Shown here in pieces: positions 1-7,526 of a stretch of 39,739 nucleotides of DNA. How positions within the stretch are numbered: position 1 is the stretch's first letter; every line of letters begins with the position of its first letter. The notes beneath the pieces are model-generated. The model had not been told where the DNA came from. It ran no database searches and saw only the letters and a program-made list of their open reading frames with translations. Source of the DNA: Desulfobacterales bacterium (lineage in GTDB: Bacteria > Desulfobacterota > DSM-4660 > Desulfatiglandales > Desulfatiglandaceae); the NCBI GenBank assembly GCA_027024445.1, contig JALVSJ010000240.1:1-39739 (forward strand), read 5' to 3'. The position numbers and the translations under genes are program-made.

Positions 1-633
1 GCCATAGAGCCTCTTGTGGTAACCCTCGATGGGACGCCGAGGGATCCCAAGATGGACCTGGATATGTTGCTCAAACTGGATGATTATCTTGAGTCAATCG
101 CGCCTAAATACGCAAACTTGTGCGATACCACTAAAATCTCCGTGATAGATACGGGTGTATTGAAACATCAGATACCCGGTGGGATGATCTCAAACCTTGT
201 GAACCAACTCAAAGAGGCAAACGCCCTTGACAGGATTAATGAAGTATATGCGGAGCTTCCCCAAACCCGCAAAGACCTGGGCACACCTCCACTGGTCACT
301 CCCACATCCCAGATAGTAGGGGTGCAGGCGGTACTCAATGTGCTATTCGGCAGATACAAGATGATAACAAACCAGGTCAAGGACCTCTGCTTTGGCCTTT
401 ACGGACAAACACCTACGGAGATTGATCCAGAGGTCCGGGCTAAAGCCTTGAAAGGATATAAGAGAGGTGAGACGCCTATTACTGGAAGGCCAGGTGATTA
501 TCTCGAACCTGAGCTGGAAAAGGTGAAGGCCGAAGTGGGTGACCTTGCCAAGACCGAAGAGGATCTCCTCATATGTGCCCTTTATCCCACTACAGGTAAG
601 GAGTTTCTGGAATACAAGTACGGAAAGAAATAA
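1..633 (+). CDS. Carboxylase/decarboxylase alpha-type subunit (pyruvate carboxylase B / oxaloacetate decarboxylase alpha), C-terminal part
   Basis: The reading frame is open from the first base, so the start lies outside the window; about 210 C-terminal residues are present. It matches the conserved carboxylase domain shared by pyruvate carboxylase subunit B, oxaloacetate decarboxylase alpha and transcarboxylase 5S. Features seen are a GTPRDPKMDL stretch, the HQIPGGMISNL segment typical of this domain, and an ALYPTTGKEFLEYKYG ending. No biotinyl (MKM) domain follows, so biotin would sit on a separate subunit. In the family this domain moves the carboxyl group between biotin and pyruvate/oxaloacetate in the cytoplasm. 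It has no flagellar role and marks the end of the flagellar cluster. Which of the three enzymes it is cannot be decided from this fragment. Confidence 0.85.
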   Translation, partial: AIEPLVVTLDGTPRDPKMDLDMLLKLDDYLESIAPKYANLCDTTKISVIDTGVLKHQIPGGMISNLVNQLKEANALDRINEVYAELPQTRKDLGTPPLVTPTSQIVGVQAVLNVLFGRYKMITNQVKDLCFGLYGQTPTEIDPEVRAKALKGYKRGETPITGRPGDYLEPELEKVKAEVGDLAKTEEDLLICALYPTTGKEFLEYKYGKK

Positions 634-650
634 CCCTCGGGATAACATAT

Positions 651-1397
651 ATGCCACCAGGGATAGAGTCAGACCAAATAGACAATATTGAAAGGGTTTA
701 TGGCAAGGGTCTGATAAACCTTTTCCGTGAGTTAATCGACAACAAAACAGTTCTTCGGGTGTTCCTTTTGGGTAAAGATTATGAACGCCTTACAATAGTG
801 ACTGATTTAGAAGAGACTGATTCTGGGACCTACATCACCGTTGACTACCCCGGAGGATTTAGAAGGGCTGTTGAAGGGACCACAGGATGGCGGCTACGCT
901 TTGAGTTTACAGGAAAAGATAGGTTGCCATATGTTTTCCGCACCGAGGGCGGAGAAATTACCAAAGACGGCATCAGAGTTCGGCTGCCTGATTTCATTGA
1001 GCGAAGGCAAAGAAGGAGGAGTTTCCGTCTAGAAGCTCCCCTGGGCACCAAGTTGGTGTTCACGAAAGACTTCAAGAAATATGATACAAATGTGATCAAT
1101 ATCAGTTTGGGAGGTGCGCTTGTATGCCTGGAAAAGGGGGATCGCAAAAAACCAGTAGTGGAAGTAGACGAGTATCTCAAAGGCATCAAGGTATTGTTTC
1201 CGTCAAGAGATGAAGAATTGGTGGTATATATAAAGGAGGCCATGGTAAAAAGGGTCCAGAAGGATATTTACCAGAGCCTCTTTAATTATGCATTCCAATT
1301 TACAGATGTTGAAAAAAAGGAAAGCGACTTGCTACAGAAGTTGATCTATCGATTTCAAAGGGAATATTTAAGAAAAAGGCAGCTATTAGACACTTAA
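651..1397 (+). CDS. PilZ domain protein, YcgR-like c-di-GMP receptor
   Basis: A 248-residue cytoplasmic protein. Residues about 15-110 form a beta-rich N-terminal region of the YcgR-N/PilZN kind. The PilZ domain follows, with the arginine-rich c-di-GMP binding stretch RRQRRRSFR at 118-126 (the RxxxR motif) and NISLGG at 150-155, which corresponds to the family D/NxSxxG motif. By family knowledge, such proteins bind c-di-GMP and act on the flagellar motor or another output. The gene starts 18 bases after the carboxylase stop on the same strand and sits beside the flagellar cluster, which supports a motility-brake role by inference. No classical Shine-Dalgarno is obvious at the ATG. PilZ assignment is firm; the motor as target is inferred. 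Confidence 0.85.
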   Translation: MPPGIESDQIDNIERVYGKGLINLFRELIDNKTVLRVFLLGKDYERLTIVTDLEETDSGTYITVDYPGGFRRAVEGTTGWRLRFEFTGKDRLPYVFRTEGGEITKDGIRVRLPDFIERRQRRRSFRLEAPLGTKLVFTKDFKKYDTNVINISLGGALVCLEKGDRKKPVVEVDEYLKGIKVLFPSRDEELVVYIKEAMVKRVQKDIYQSLFNYAFQFTDVEKKESDLLQKLIYRFQREYLRKRQLLDT

Positions 1398-1790
1398 AAG
1401 GAGAGAGCTTCACACGTAGATATCAATAACTTGCCCCAATGCCGTTGGGGACTCCGTAGGAATTCCGGTGGCCGTATAAATCCTTCTTGTCCTGTTTGCC
1501 TCTATCCCTACATATACGATACCATTACCCCGTTTTTCCCTTTCTCTGAAGCTGTTGGCCTCTGGATGAGTGCTCCAGCTCGAGAACCAGGAAATGGGGG
1601 TTGTTGCGACCAAAGCAATACTGGAATCAATAACCATTGATCCCGCCTTTCCTTAACATCTTTTATTTTACCTAAATAAACCATCACCAACTAAAATGCA
1701 ATCATTTTTTCATCTCCGCTTGGTAATCTCCTAATCATGACTATATACAGTGTCGATATGTTATTATGAATTCCAGGCTAGCGAGGTCTA
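1398..1790. other. Intergenic region of 393 bp between two plus-strand genes
   Basis: No gene is certain here. The left part holds a possible small minus-strand reading frame (1410-1637, listed separately). The right part, about 1640-1790, is AT-rich and probably carries the promoter of the FliL-like gene that starts at 1791, but I see no convincing -35/-10, -24/-12 or GCCGATAA element. I see no strong terminator hairpin after the PilZ gene. Confidence 0.4.
1410..1637 (-). CDS. Possible small hypothetical protein or gene remnant
   Basis: A 75-codon frame starting at ATG 1637 with a purine-rich stretch (AAGGAAAGGCGGG) shortly upstream. The N-terminus MVIDSSIALVA resembles, from memory only, short uncharacterised deltaproteobacterial proteins that begin M-x-I-x-SS-x-I-x-L. 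The rest is not recognisable, and other frames on the same strand are also partly open, which would fit a frameshifted remnant. It converges on the PilZ gene. It could equally be a chance frame; confidence is low. Confidence 0.25.
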   Translation of the reverse strand: MVIDSSIALVATTPISWFSSWSTHPEANSFREREKRGNGIVYVGIEANRTRRIYTATGIPTESPTALGQVIDIYV

Positions 1791-2213
1791 ATGAGAAAGG
1801 AACATTCAAATTCAATTCTGGTATTAATTATTTCTCTTATTGTGGGGCTATTGTTGGCTTTTGGTTACTTTTACAGGGCCGAACTCCACATATCTTTACC
1901 TAAAAAATCTGATCTCACGAAACCACTCAGCGGAACCATGAGGTGTACGTTTATTTCTACACTTCAGAACTCTCATTACCTCAGAATGCAATTGGCAGTA
2001 CCTTACAAAGACCGAAAACATTGGATTGAAATAAAAAAGGTTTTACCCAGGGTAAAAAATGAATTTATATTGGCAGTAAATCAGGATGGTATGGAAGGCA
2101 TTATAAGGGACAGAAATTTCGAGGCTCTAAGAAGCCTATTGTTGAGAACCTTCAACCAAAATCTGAAGAGGCCAGTTGATAACGTGTATTTTGAGAATTT
2201 CTTTTACGACTAG
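1791..2213 (+). CDS. Divergent FliL-like membrane protein
   Basis: A 140-residue protein with a short basic N-terminus, one membrane segment at about residues 9-27 and a C-terminal domain outside the membrane. The last third (IIRDRNFEALRSLLLRTF, then NVYFENFFYD) follows the pattern of the FliL C-terminus, where helices lead to a final VYFxxF strand. The true fliL of the cluster (29505-30020) ends NVYFTEFIVQ, so the two share their last secondary-structure unit. The middle is much shorter and more basic than in FliL. FliL proteins are single-pass, stomatin-like proteins around the stator. The start has a GAGG-type ribosome site. This one stands alone on the plus strand at the cluster edge. FliL-like is a moderately sure call; the function is inferred. 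Confidence 0.6.
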   Translation: MRKEHSNSILVLIISLIVGLLLAFGYFYRAELHISLPKKSDLTKPLSGTMRCTFISTLQNSHYLRMQLAVPYKDRKHWIEIKKVLPRVKNEFILAVNQDGMEGIIRDRNFEALRSLLLRTFNQNLKRPVDNVYFENFFYD

Positions 2214-2373
2214 TCAGAAGCACCGCATAAATTACATTATTGAGTCTGCAAAAAGCCGCCAAATGGCGCCTGGAATTTCATCGCCACCCAAGGCAGCATT
2301 TTTCTGACGGATGGATCGAGCCAACAACAAGTTTTGCAAGAGAGCGGGAAAAAAGAGGTTTTGCGATAATGCC

Positions 2374-4383
2374 CTAACCGTACTGCAGCATGAACAACTG
2401 GCCGGCAGCAGCTTCCTCATACCCTATGGCCTCATATACCTCCTGATAAATCCGAGCTGAGGTTTCCATTTTCCGAGTCGATTCAGGTAAATGTAGAACA
2501 AAACGCTTCACCAATTCCCCCTCGTCTCTTATTTTTAACCCTCTTATATAGTCAATAAGCACCTGGAGCCCATCCCTATAGGGATATACTTCTGTAAACA
2601 GCTCACCCCACGTGTTTCGGTATATAATATCCATGGTAAGCCACTTTGACAGCTTATCAAGCTCTTCCATATCGATTATTGTCATTATTTTTTCCATTCT
2701 GGCCGGCTGATTAAATGCTTTACCGTTCTGACCATGATAGTATGCCGGGCTAAAGTAGGTCTGTATATGCTTAAGCAAATGAATCAGGTCATTTAGGGTC
2801 ACGCCTGTGGGATTCGGCACCATCTCCACCGTGGTCCTGTGAAAATCGTAGAGGCCGTTGTTTACCAGCCAAGCAGCTGCTCGCACAATCCTGTCAGCAG
2901 AGAAAATGCGGTGTTTTTTTCTCTTTCTTTCCGTTGGGTACCACGATGCATCATAAAGCACCCATCTGTGTTTTCCGTGTCCCCTTGGCTCATATTGAAA
3001 TACGCATCGATCTAATGTCACTCTCTTACTCGTAAGGAAAGGAGTCACCTGTAGCTTGTTCTTTCTCTGAGAGAAAAGGGCAAAAAGTTTTCTGCCCAAT
3101 ACTGTCAGATCATATTCATCTATCGCTTGTTTCTCTGTAGAGGGAAGGCCTTCGGACAACCTCCTGTAAGTACTTGAAAAAAATCTATTAATCTCCTTAG
3201 AGAACTGCAAGAGCTTGCTATAGCTCCAGTTTTCAATTTGGTTAAGCTCTTCGACCAGGTCCAGTCTCCATTTCCATTGTCTCATAAGGGACTTGAAAAC
3301 CTCATATTTATACTCTCTTCCTTTGATCCTCCTTGCCCGGGTAAGCATGGGATTAGCTTTAAGGTAGAAGGCCTTCCTCAAGAGCTGGACGGCATTTTCA
3401 TCGTGTTCTTCTTCATAGAAATCCAAGACCCTTTCCACCATAAGCAAGTAAGGGTCCAGGTCTTTTAGAAACCTCTTTCCTCCCAAGACTCGACCTTTCA
3501 GGACATCGCAAAGCAAAGGGCCCTTGAATCTGCTTGACAAATACATCTCCATCATGGCCATTTTGAGCAAGGACTTAAAGGGATCCTTTATGCCTTTACT
3601 TAGTTGCCACAGCGCATTTCCCAAGAACTCGGTCTTTGACACTTCCTTCAGATATCCCAAGTCCACAAAATCCACAAAATCTAATGGAGCCTCAACAGAA
3701 AAGGCCTCCCAAAAAGCCTCATAGGCATCCTGGCCAAGTCCGGGCGGCAAAACCCACCAGAAAGGAATCTTTCCACAGACGAATAACATGGTGCGATAGC
3801 ATTCTTCTTTGAGAAAGTTTTTTTGACTCGATCCCGAACTCTCTTCATCAACTCTTCCGAAGTCGTTTCGACGGATCTGTTCCAGGTCGAGTATAAAAAA
3901 ATGAACATCCATATTAAACGTACTCTGACACCAGTGACTGATCTGCAAAGTCTTTTCTCTAAGAGCCTCTAAGATACGCTTTGACCATTTTGACTCGTCT
4001 ACGCAAACCCAAAAGTCGAAGTCCGATTGATCTGTTTGGGCTACAGTCCCTATAGAACCTAACACAAAGAGAGATTCCACAACTGGCTTTCTCACCAGAT
4101 AGCGTTGATATGGAATCTTGCGAAATCTTGTCTCAGGAAAATACTCTTGGATTATGTCCTTCAGACGGTATGACGAACCCACTCCGTAGACCCCACAGCT
4201 CATGTCACCACGACTAACATAGCCGGGCAGGTCCACCTCGTTGACGCTGAGCAAAACAGGTATGATATCAAAAGCTACGGCCGCCTTCTCGGGATCCTGG
4301 GCGAAGGCGTGCTCCATACGAAGCCGATTATAGTTGAAAAACAGCTTTTTGTTTCGCTGGATCTGGTGAATATCAAATTCCAA
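2374..4383 (-). CDS. Class I adenylate cyclase-like protein
   Basis: A 669-residue cytoplasmic protein. The nucleotidyltransferase-type active-site motif of class I cyclases (CyaA of enterobacteria) is intact: G109-S110 and Q116 followed by S120-D121-x-D123-x-W125-V-C127. The N-terminus (FFNYNRLRMEHA) also matches the class. The protein is shorter than the roughly 850-residue E. coli enzyme, so the C-terminal regulatory part is reduced or different. The family makes cAMP from ATP. It lies just downstream of flgM on the same strand, separated by a perfect 13-bp hairpin, so it may be partly co-transcribed with the sigma-28 regulated flgM unit. The class assignment is strong; cAMP synthesis in this organism and a link to motility are inference. 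Confidence 0.82.
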   Translation of the reverse strand: MEFDIHQIQRNKKLFFNYNRLRMEHAFAQDPEKAAVAFDIIPVLLSVNEVDLPGYVSRGDMSCGVYGVGSSYRLKDIIQEYFPETRFRKIPYQRYLVRKPVVESLFVLGSIGTVAQTDQSDFDFWVCVDESKWSKRILEALREKTLQISHWCQSTFNMDVHFFILDLEQIRRNDFGRVDEESSGSSQKNFLKEECYRTMLFVCGKIPFWWVLPPGLGQDAYEAFWEAFSVEAPLDFVDFVDLGYLKEVSKTEFLGNALWQLSKGIKDPFKSLLKMAMMEMYLSSRFKGPLLCDVLKGRVLGGKRFLKDLDPYLLMVERVLDFYEEEHDENAVQLLRKAFYLKANPMLTRARRIKGREYKYEVFKSLMRQWKWRLDLVEELNQIENWSYSKLLQFSKEINRFFSSTYRRLSEGLPSTEKQAIDEYDLTVLGRKLFALFSQRKNKLQVTPFLTSKRVTLDRCVFQYEPRGHGKHRWVLYDASWYPTERKRKKHRIFSADRIVRAAAWLVNNGLYDFHRTTVEMVPNPTGVTLNDLIHLLKHIQTYFSPAYYHGQNGKAFNQPARMEKIMTIIDMEELDKLSKWLTMDIIYRNTWGELFTEVYPYRDGLQVLIDYIRGLKIRDEGELVKRFVLHLPESTRKMETSARIYQEVYEAIGYEEAAAGQLFMLQYG

Positions 4384-4410
4384 TTTTCTTAAATCCTTCT
4401 GCGATTCGTT

Positions 4411-4447
4411 ACAAGAAAAGCCACCCCATATGGATGGCTTTTCTTGT
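4411..4447 (-). terminator. Perfect 13-bp hairpin between flgM and the cyclase gene
   Basis: ACAAGAAAAGCCA at 4411-4423 is exactly complementary to TGGCTTTTCTTGT at 4435-4447, with an 11-base loop that contains the self-complementary CCATATGG. On the minus strand it follows flgM (stop at 4482) and precedes the cyclase start (4383). The T-rich part is inside the 3' arm rather than after it, so it may act as a partial terminator, attenuator or mRNA-stabilising stem rather than a full stop. No protein-coding frame covers it. Confidence 0.7.
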
Positions 4448-4481
4448 GTCGTGAATCAGTATACCAACACAGACCGATTTC

Positions 4482-4802
4482 TCAATCTTCCACCAGGTTA
4501 GGTAGGGAATCTTTTAGAATCTTATCGGCAACTGCCCCTGAATCCACTTTGTAGTTCCCTTGAGTAATAGCTTCTTTCAAGGCTTGAACCTTGGCAGTCC
4601 TTTCGGGATTCTCCCTGTCCAGTGCCTCCTTTACGTTGTTAAAAGCAATAGATATATCGGAAATTTCCACTTTAGCATCCTGATCCGCGTTTTTATTCAC
4701 GTTATGAGCTTGGGAACTCTCAGGGTTTGCCTGTTGGACCCCTTGAGACCCGGGTGAATTCTGAACAACACTCAGGTTTCTGTATATCTCATCTATTTTC
4801 AT
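4482..4802 (-). CDS. flgM: Anti-sigma-28 factor FlgM
   Basis: A 106-residue protein with the FlgM layout: an N-terminal MKIDEIYRNL start, a long polar disordered first half rich in Q, N, S and P, and a C-terminal sigma-28 binding half beginning KVEISDISIAF and containing ALKEAITQGNYKVDSGAVADKIL. FlgM binds FliA and keeps late flagellar genes off until the hook is finished, when it is secreted through the flagellar export gate. It lies 41 bases after the DVU0524-type gene and shares its sigma-28 promoter, which gives the usual negative feedback. The cognate FliA is encoded at 19506-20327. Confidence 0.95.
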   Translation of the reverse strand: MKIDEIYRNLSVVQNSPGSQGVQQANPESSQAHNVNKNADQDAKVEISDISIAFNNVKEALDRENPERTAKVQALKEAITQGNYKVDSGAVADKILKDSLPNLVED

Positions 4803-4843
4803 AAGCGTTATCTCCCTCCATATGTACTATTCAGTGCTTTTGT

Positions 4844-5104
4844 CTATTCCTGCTCTAGCCATTTTTGATACTGTATTTCTTTGGCATAGGTGCCTTTCTC
4901 CGGGGGTTCCTTTTTCAGGTCTGAGATTATTTTGTTAGAAAGCTGACTCAGAACCTGTCTTCTTCTTGCTTCTACCGAGATATCCACAAAATCAGAAGAC
5001 GGTTGGACAGGTTCAATACTTGTATCCAGAAGATTAGCCCGTTTTTTCAGCTGGTTACCATATACCTTCAGTACGTTCCTTATCTGATAGGTAGTTATGG
5101 TCAT
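4844..5104 (-). CDS. DVU0524-family FlgM-associated protein
   Basis: An 86-residue protein beginning MTITTYQIRNVLKVYGNQL, followed by a basic helix and the FVDISVEARRRQVLSQL segment. It has no membrane segment or signal peptide. It matches the short protein regularly encoded just before flgM in deltaproteobacteria (the DVU0524 family); its biochemical role is unknown to me. The DISVEARRRQ stretch resembles the DISxxA region of FlgM itself, which hints at a shared partner such as FliA, but this is only inference. A GGAGGG ribosome site precedes the ATG, and the sigma-28 promoter lies so close that the leader should be about 15 bases. Confidence 0.8.
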   Translation of the reverse strand: MTITTYQIRNVLKVYGNQLKKRANLLDTSIEPVQPSSDFVDISVEARRRQVLSQLSNKIISDLKKEPPEKGTYAKEIQYQKWLEQE

Positions 5105-5124
5105 AGTCTAGCCCTCCGATTATT

Positions 5125-5152
5125 TTATCGGCTGGGCATAAATCAGACTTGA
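5125..5152 (-). promoter_or_regulatory. Sigma-28 (FliA) promoter of the DVU0524-type/flgM unit
   Basis: On the minus strand the -10 element is a perfect GCCGATAA (5125-5132). Upstream lies TCAAGTCT (5145-5152) as a weak match to the TAAAGTTT -35 element, with a 12-base spacer (11 is usual). It sits 21 bases before the ATG of the DVU0524-type gene. The position in front of flgM is exactly where a late-class promoter is expected. Confidence 0.75.
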
Positions 5153-5236
5153 AGGGTTTTTCCCGTAAGATTCTCCGGCCTAGCCTAGGACCCAAAAGTG
5201 CAGCAGAAAAAACGGTGAAATAAATGTCAGTGGATT

Positions 5237-6628
5237 TCAATTTGCCAATCGGGGCCGTTCGATTCCCTGCTTTTTGATTTTTTCTACGAGAGTGGTGCGA
5301 TTCATCCGGAGTAGCTTTGCTGCTCTGTTCTTTACCCATCCGGTTCTCTCTAGAGCACTTATTATAAGCTGCTTCTCATATTCATTCACTGCCTGGCTCA
5401 AGGAAACGCCTTCTTCAGGAATTTCAGTTACCGAGTGCTCCATGCTTTTATGGCCAGCAGCGATTTTCTCGGGCAGGTCATCCATCGTAATGTAGTCGCC
5501 ATCGGTAAGAATGACCATCCTCTCAATAACATTTTCGAGTTCCCTCACATTCCCTGGCCAGTCGTACTCTTCCAGCGCCCTTAGGACTTCCTTTTCCATC
5601 CCTCGTATCTTTTTCTTCTTGGCCTTGTTCATCTGCTCCAGGAAATGATTAACCAGTAAAGGTATGTCACTCTTGCGGTCTCTCAAAGGAGGAAGTTGGA
5701 TGGGTATCACTCTAAGCCTATAATAGAGGTCTTCTCTAAACTTTCCGTCGGAAACAGCTCGCTCCAGGTTCTTGTTAGTCGCCGCTATTATGCGCACGTC
5801 ACATTTTATGGTCCTGGTTCCTCCGAGGCGTTCAAATTCCTGTTCCTGCAATACTCTTAGAAGCTTCACCTGTAAATGGGGGCTCATTTCAGCAATTTCG
5901 TCCAGAAAAATTGTGCCTCCGTGAGCCATCTCAAATCGGCCTATTCTTGTCCTTATCGCATTTGTAAATGCTCCTTTTTCATGACCAAAAAGCTCACTTT
6001 CCAACAATTCCTCGGGTATAGCCCCGCAGTTAACAGGAATCAAAGGCTTGTCTTTTCTAGCGCTGTGGTAGTGAATAGCTCGGGCCACCAGTTCCTTGCC
6101 AGTACCTGACTCACCTAAAATAAGGATGGTACTGTCTGTGTCGGCCACTTTCTCAATAGTTCGAAACACCTTGTTCATTGCGGGACTGTCGCCAATGAAA
6201 TTCTGGAACTTGTATTTCTTCTTGAGCTGTCTTTTGAGTGCATAATTCTCCCTTCTGAGGTCCCTGAATTCTAATGCGCGCCTGATAATCATGAGGACTT
6301 CTTCCATTTTCACAGGCTTTGCCAGGTAATCAAAGGCTCCGGCCTTCATTGCCTCGACGGCATTGCGTATGCTTGCATAACCCGTAAGGATTATTCCGAT
6401 ACTTTCGGGCTCATTTTCCACAAGGTGCCTCAGAACAGTCATTCCATCCACCTTTGGCATGTTTAGGTCGATTAAGACCACATCATAGAATCCCTGATTT
6501 ATTTTCTTTATGGCTACTTGGCCATTTTCTGCCCCATCTACCTCAAAGCCTTCTTTTCCCAAAAATTCTGAAAAGTGGTCTCTAATCTTGGATTCATCAT
6601 CCACAACCAACACTTTTTCTCTTGCCAT
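5237..6628 (-). CDS. Sigma-54 activator response regulator, FlrC/NtrC type
   Basis: A 463-residue cytoplasmic regulator with three domains. The receiver (about 5-120) has D10-D11, phospho-acceptor D54, T82 and K104. The AAA+ domain has Walker A GESGTGK (172-178), Walker B with D243-E244, and the sigma-54 contact loop GAFTNA (219-224), where the usual GAFTGA has N for G. The C-terminal Fis-type helix-turn-helix is [17 protein letters not shown]. The family hydrolyses ATP to open sigma-54 promoters. Location inside the cluster and three -24/-12 promoters in front of flagellar operons (16031, 30993, 35154) point to an FlrC/FleR-like flagellar role by inference. No histidine kinase lies beside it. 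Confidence 0.9.
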   Translation of the reverse strand: MAREKVLVVDDESKIRDHFSEFLGKEGFEVDGAENGQVAIKKINQGFYDVVLIDLNMPKVDGMTVLRHLVENEPESIGIILTGYASIRNAVEAMKAGAFDYLAKPVKMEEVLMIIRRALEFRDLRRENYALKRQLKKKYKFQNFIGDSPAMNKVFRTIEKVADTDSTILILGESGTGKELVARAIHYHSARKDKPLIPVNCGAIPEELLESELFGHEKGAFTNAIRTRIGRFEMAHGGTIFLDEIAEMSPHLQVKLLRVLQEQEFERLGGTRTIKCDVRIIAATNKNLERAVSDGKFREDLYYRLRVIPIQLPPLRDRKSDIPLLVNHFLEQMNKAKKKKIRGMEKEVLRALEEYDWPGNVRELENVIERMVILTDGDYITMDDLPEKIAAGHKSMEHSVTEIPEEGVSLSQAVNEYEKQLIISALERTGWVKNRAAKLLRMNRTTLVEKIKKQGIERPRLAN

Positions 6629-7023
6629 AACCCAAAGCCCTCGGAAAAGATTAATTTAAAAGGTGTGCATCGTTTGGTGTTAACACTATTTCCAAATTAG
6701 TCAAAAATTTGTCCACATATACCAAAGCGCCAAACTTTTAACATATTTTCTGTCAATTAGCAACTATTTTTTATCACTTTTAATCCCTTGTCATCACCTG
6801 ACATTTCCCCATACTTGCTATTGAGGTAAAGTGCCGAAGACATCTCAAGATCTCCCTATCTCCTTTTGCCCCCGCTGTGGGCAGAACAATGACGGTCCTT
6901 TTCGCTGGTGCAGGTTCGGGTATAATACTGGACCAAACCGTATAAGAGAGGGAAGCACCGTGAAGAAAATGTCGGTATACAGGAAAGAATTCCCAAGACT
7001 TGAACCGGCTGCGCCCAATGGGA
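6629..7023. other. Intergenic region of 395 bp between fliW and the sigma-54 activator
   Basis: The part at 6629-6790 is very AT-rich and should hold the activator's minus-strand promoter. It contains TTGACA/TTGACT-like boxes but no clearly spaced pair, and the perfect 10-bp palindrome GTGTTAACAC at 6677-6686, which could be an operator. The part at 6790-7023 carries a possible small plus-strand zinc-ribbon frame (6831-7121, listed separately). I see no strong terminator after fliW. Confidence 0.45.
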
Positions 7024-7121
7024 TCAGCCTGTTTCACTTAGAACGGGGTAGCGCGTGCTATAAGTGGAATTTGCCAGGACCAATTGTCTTCCAATCTTCT
7101 CTTTGGCGTCAATCAGAATAG
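6831..7121 (+). CDS. Possible small zinc-ribbon-like protein or remnant
   Basis: A 96-codon frame on the plus strand starting at GTG 6831 with a well-placed GAGG five bases upstream. Residues 13-34 read like a short zinc ribbon: CPRCG at the start, then WCRFGYN, where such ribbons usually have WCRxCG. The fourth metal ligand is thus missing, as if one codon had been lost. No other cysteine occurs until about residue 75. Its last 98 bases run antisense over the end of fliW. It may be a decayed gene or a chance frame; the ribosome site and the CPxCG are the only support. Confidence 0.28.
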   Translation: MPKTSQDLPISFCPRCGQNNDGPFRWCRFGYNTGPNRIREGSTVKKMSVYRKEFPRLEPAAPNGISLFHLERGSACYKWNLPGPIVFQSSLWRQSE

Positions 7122-7512
7122 GACCCAGGAGGTTGACCGTCATTTTTTCAACCTGGCCTTTGGGGATAGTTACGAATACAAAAAGGACATAGTTGGCTGC
7201 ATTCTCCCCCTCTAGCAATCTTTTCTCTGAGGCTGGTAGGGCATCAAGGTAGTCTTCTTTTACCAGAAATGGACTCATCATGACGAAGGCCAGATCAGGG
7301 GTTGTTGTGGACTGTAGCCACCAAAAAGGTGAACCAGGTTTGTGTTCCAAGACCACAAAGTTCTTCTCTTGGGGAAAACCCAGGATACCCTCGGGGAAAT
7401 GGATAATACGCCCGGTGTCTATGAATACTTCACCGAAACGAGTGGTTTGGATGCCCACCATTTCTGAGGGTTGATCCATTTCCCGGGGTTCTGAGTTTGA
7501 TGGGCTGTGCAT
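7024..7512 (-). CDS. fliW: Flagellar assembly factor FliW
   Basis: A 162-residue protein with the FliW signature IQTTRFGEVFIDTGRIIHFPEGILGFP near the N-terminus and the TIPKG...MTVNLLGPILIDA stretch in the second half. FliW binds CsrA and flagellin alternately. When flagellin is exported, FliW is free to sequester CsrA and release flagellin translation. It starts 14 bases after the csrA stop, with its GGGGGT ribosome site in the gap, so the antagonist pair is co-transcribed. The chosen ATG gives a non-conserved leader of about 17 residues; internal ATGs at 7479 and 7461 are closer to the usual FliW start. No flagellin gene is in the window. Confidence 0.94.
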   Translation of the reverse strand: MHSPSNSEPREMDQPSEMVGIQTTRFGEVFIDTGRIIHFPEGILGFPQEKNFVVLEHKPGSPFWWLQSTTTPDLAFVMMSPFLVKEDYLDALPASEKRLLEGENAANYVLFVFVTIPKGQVEKMTVNLLGPILIDAKEKIGRQLVLANSTYSTRYPVLSETG

Positions 7513-7526
7513 ATCGTTTCTACCCC

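Noticed and set aside
6918-6923. TATAAT hexamer on the plus strand
   Set aside because: No acceptable -35 box 16-18 bases upstream and no gene start downstream; probably chance.
6780-7037. Minus-strand frame after fliW
   Set aside because: Overlaps the end of fliW, has no ribosome site, and resembles nothing known; the plus-strand frame in the same place has slightly better support.
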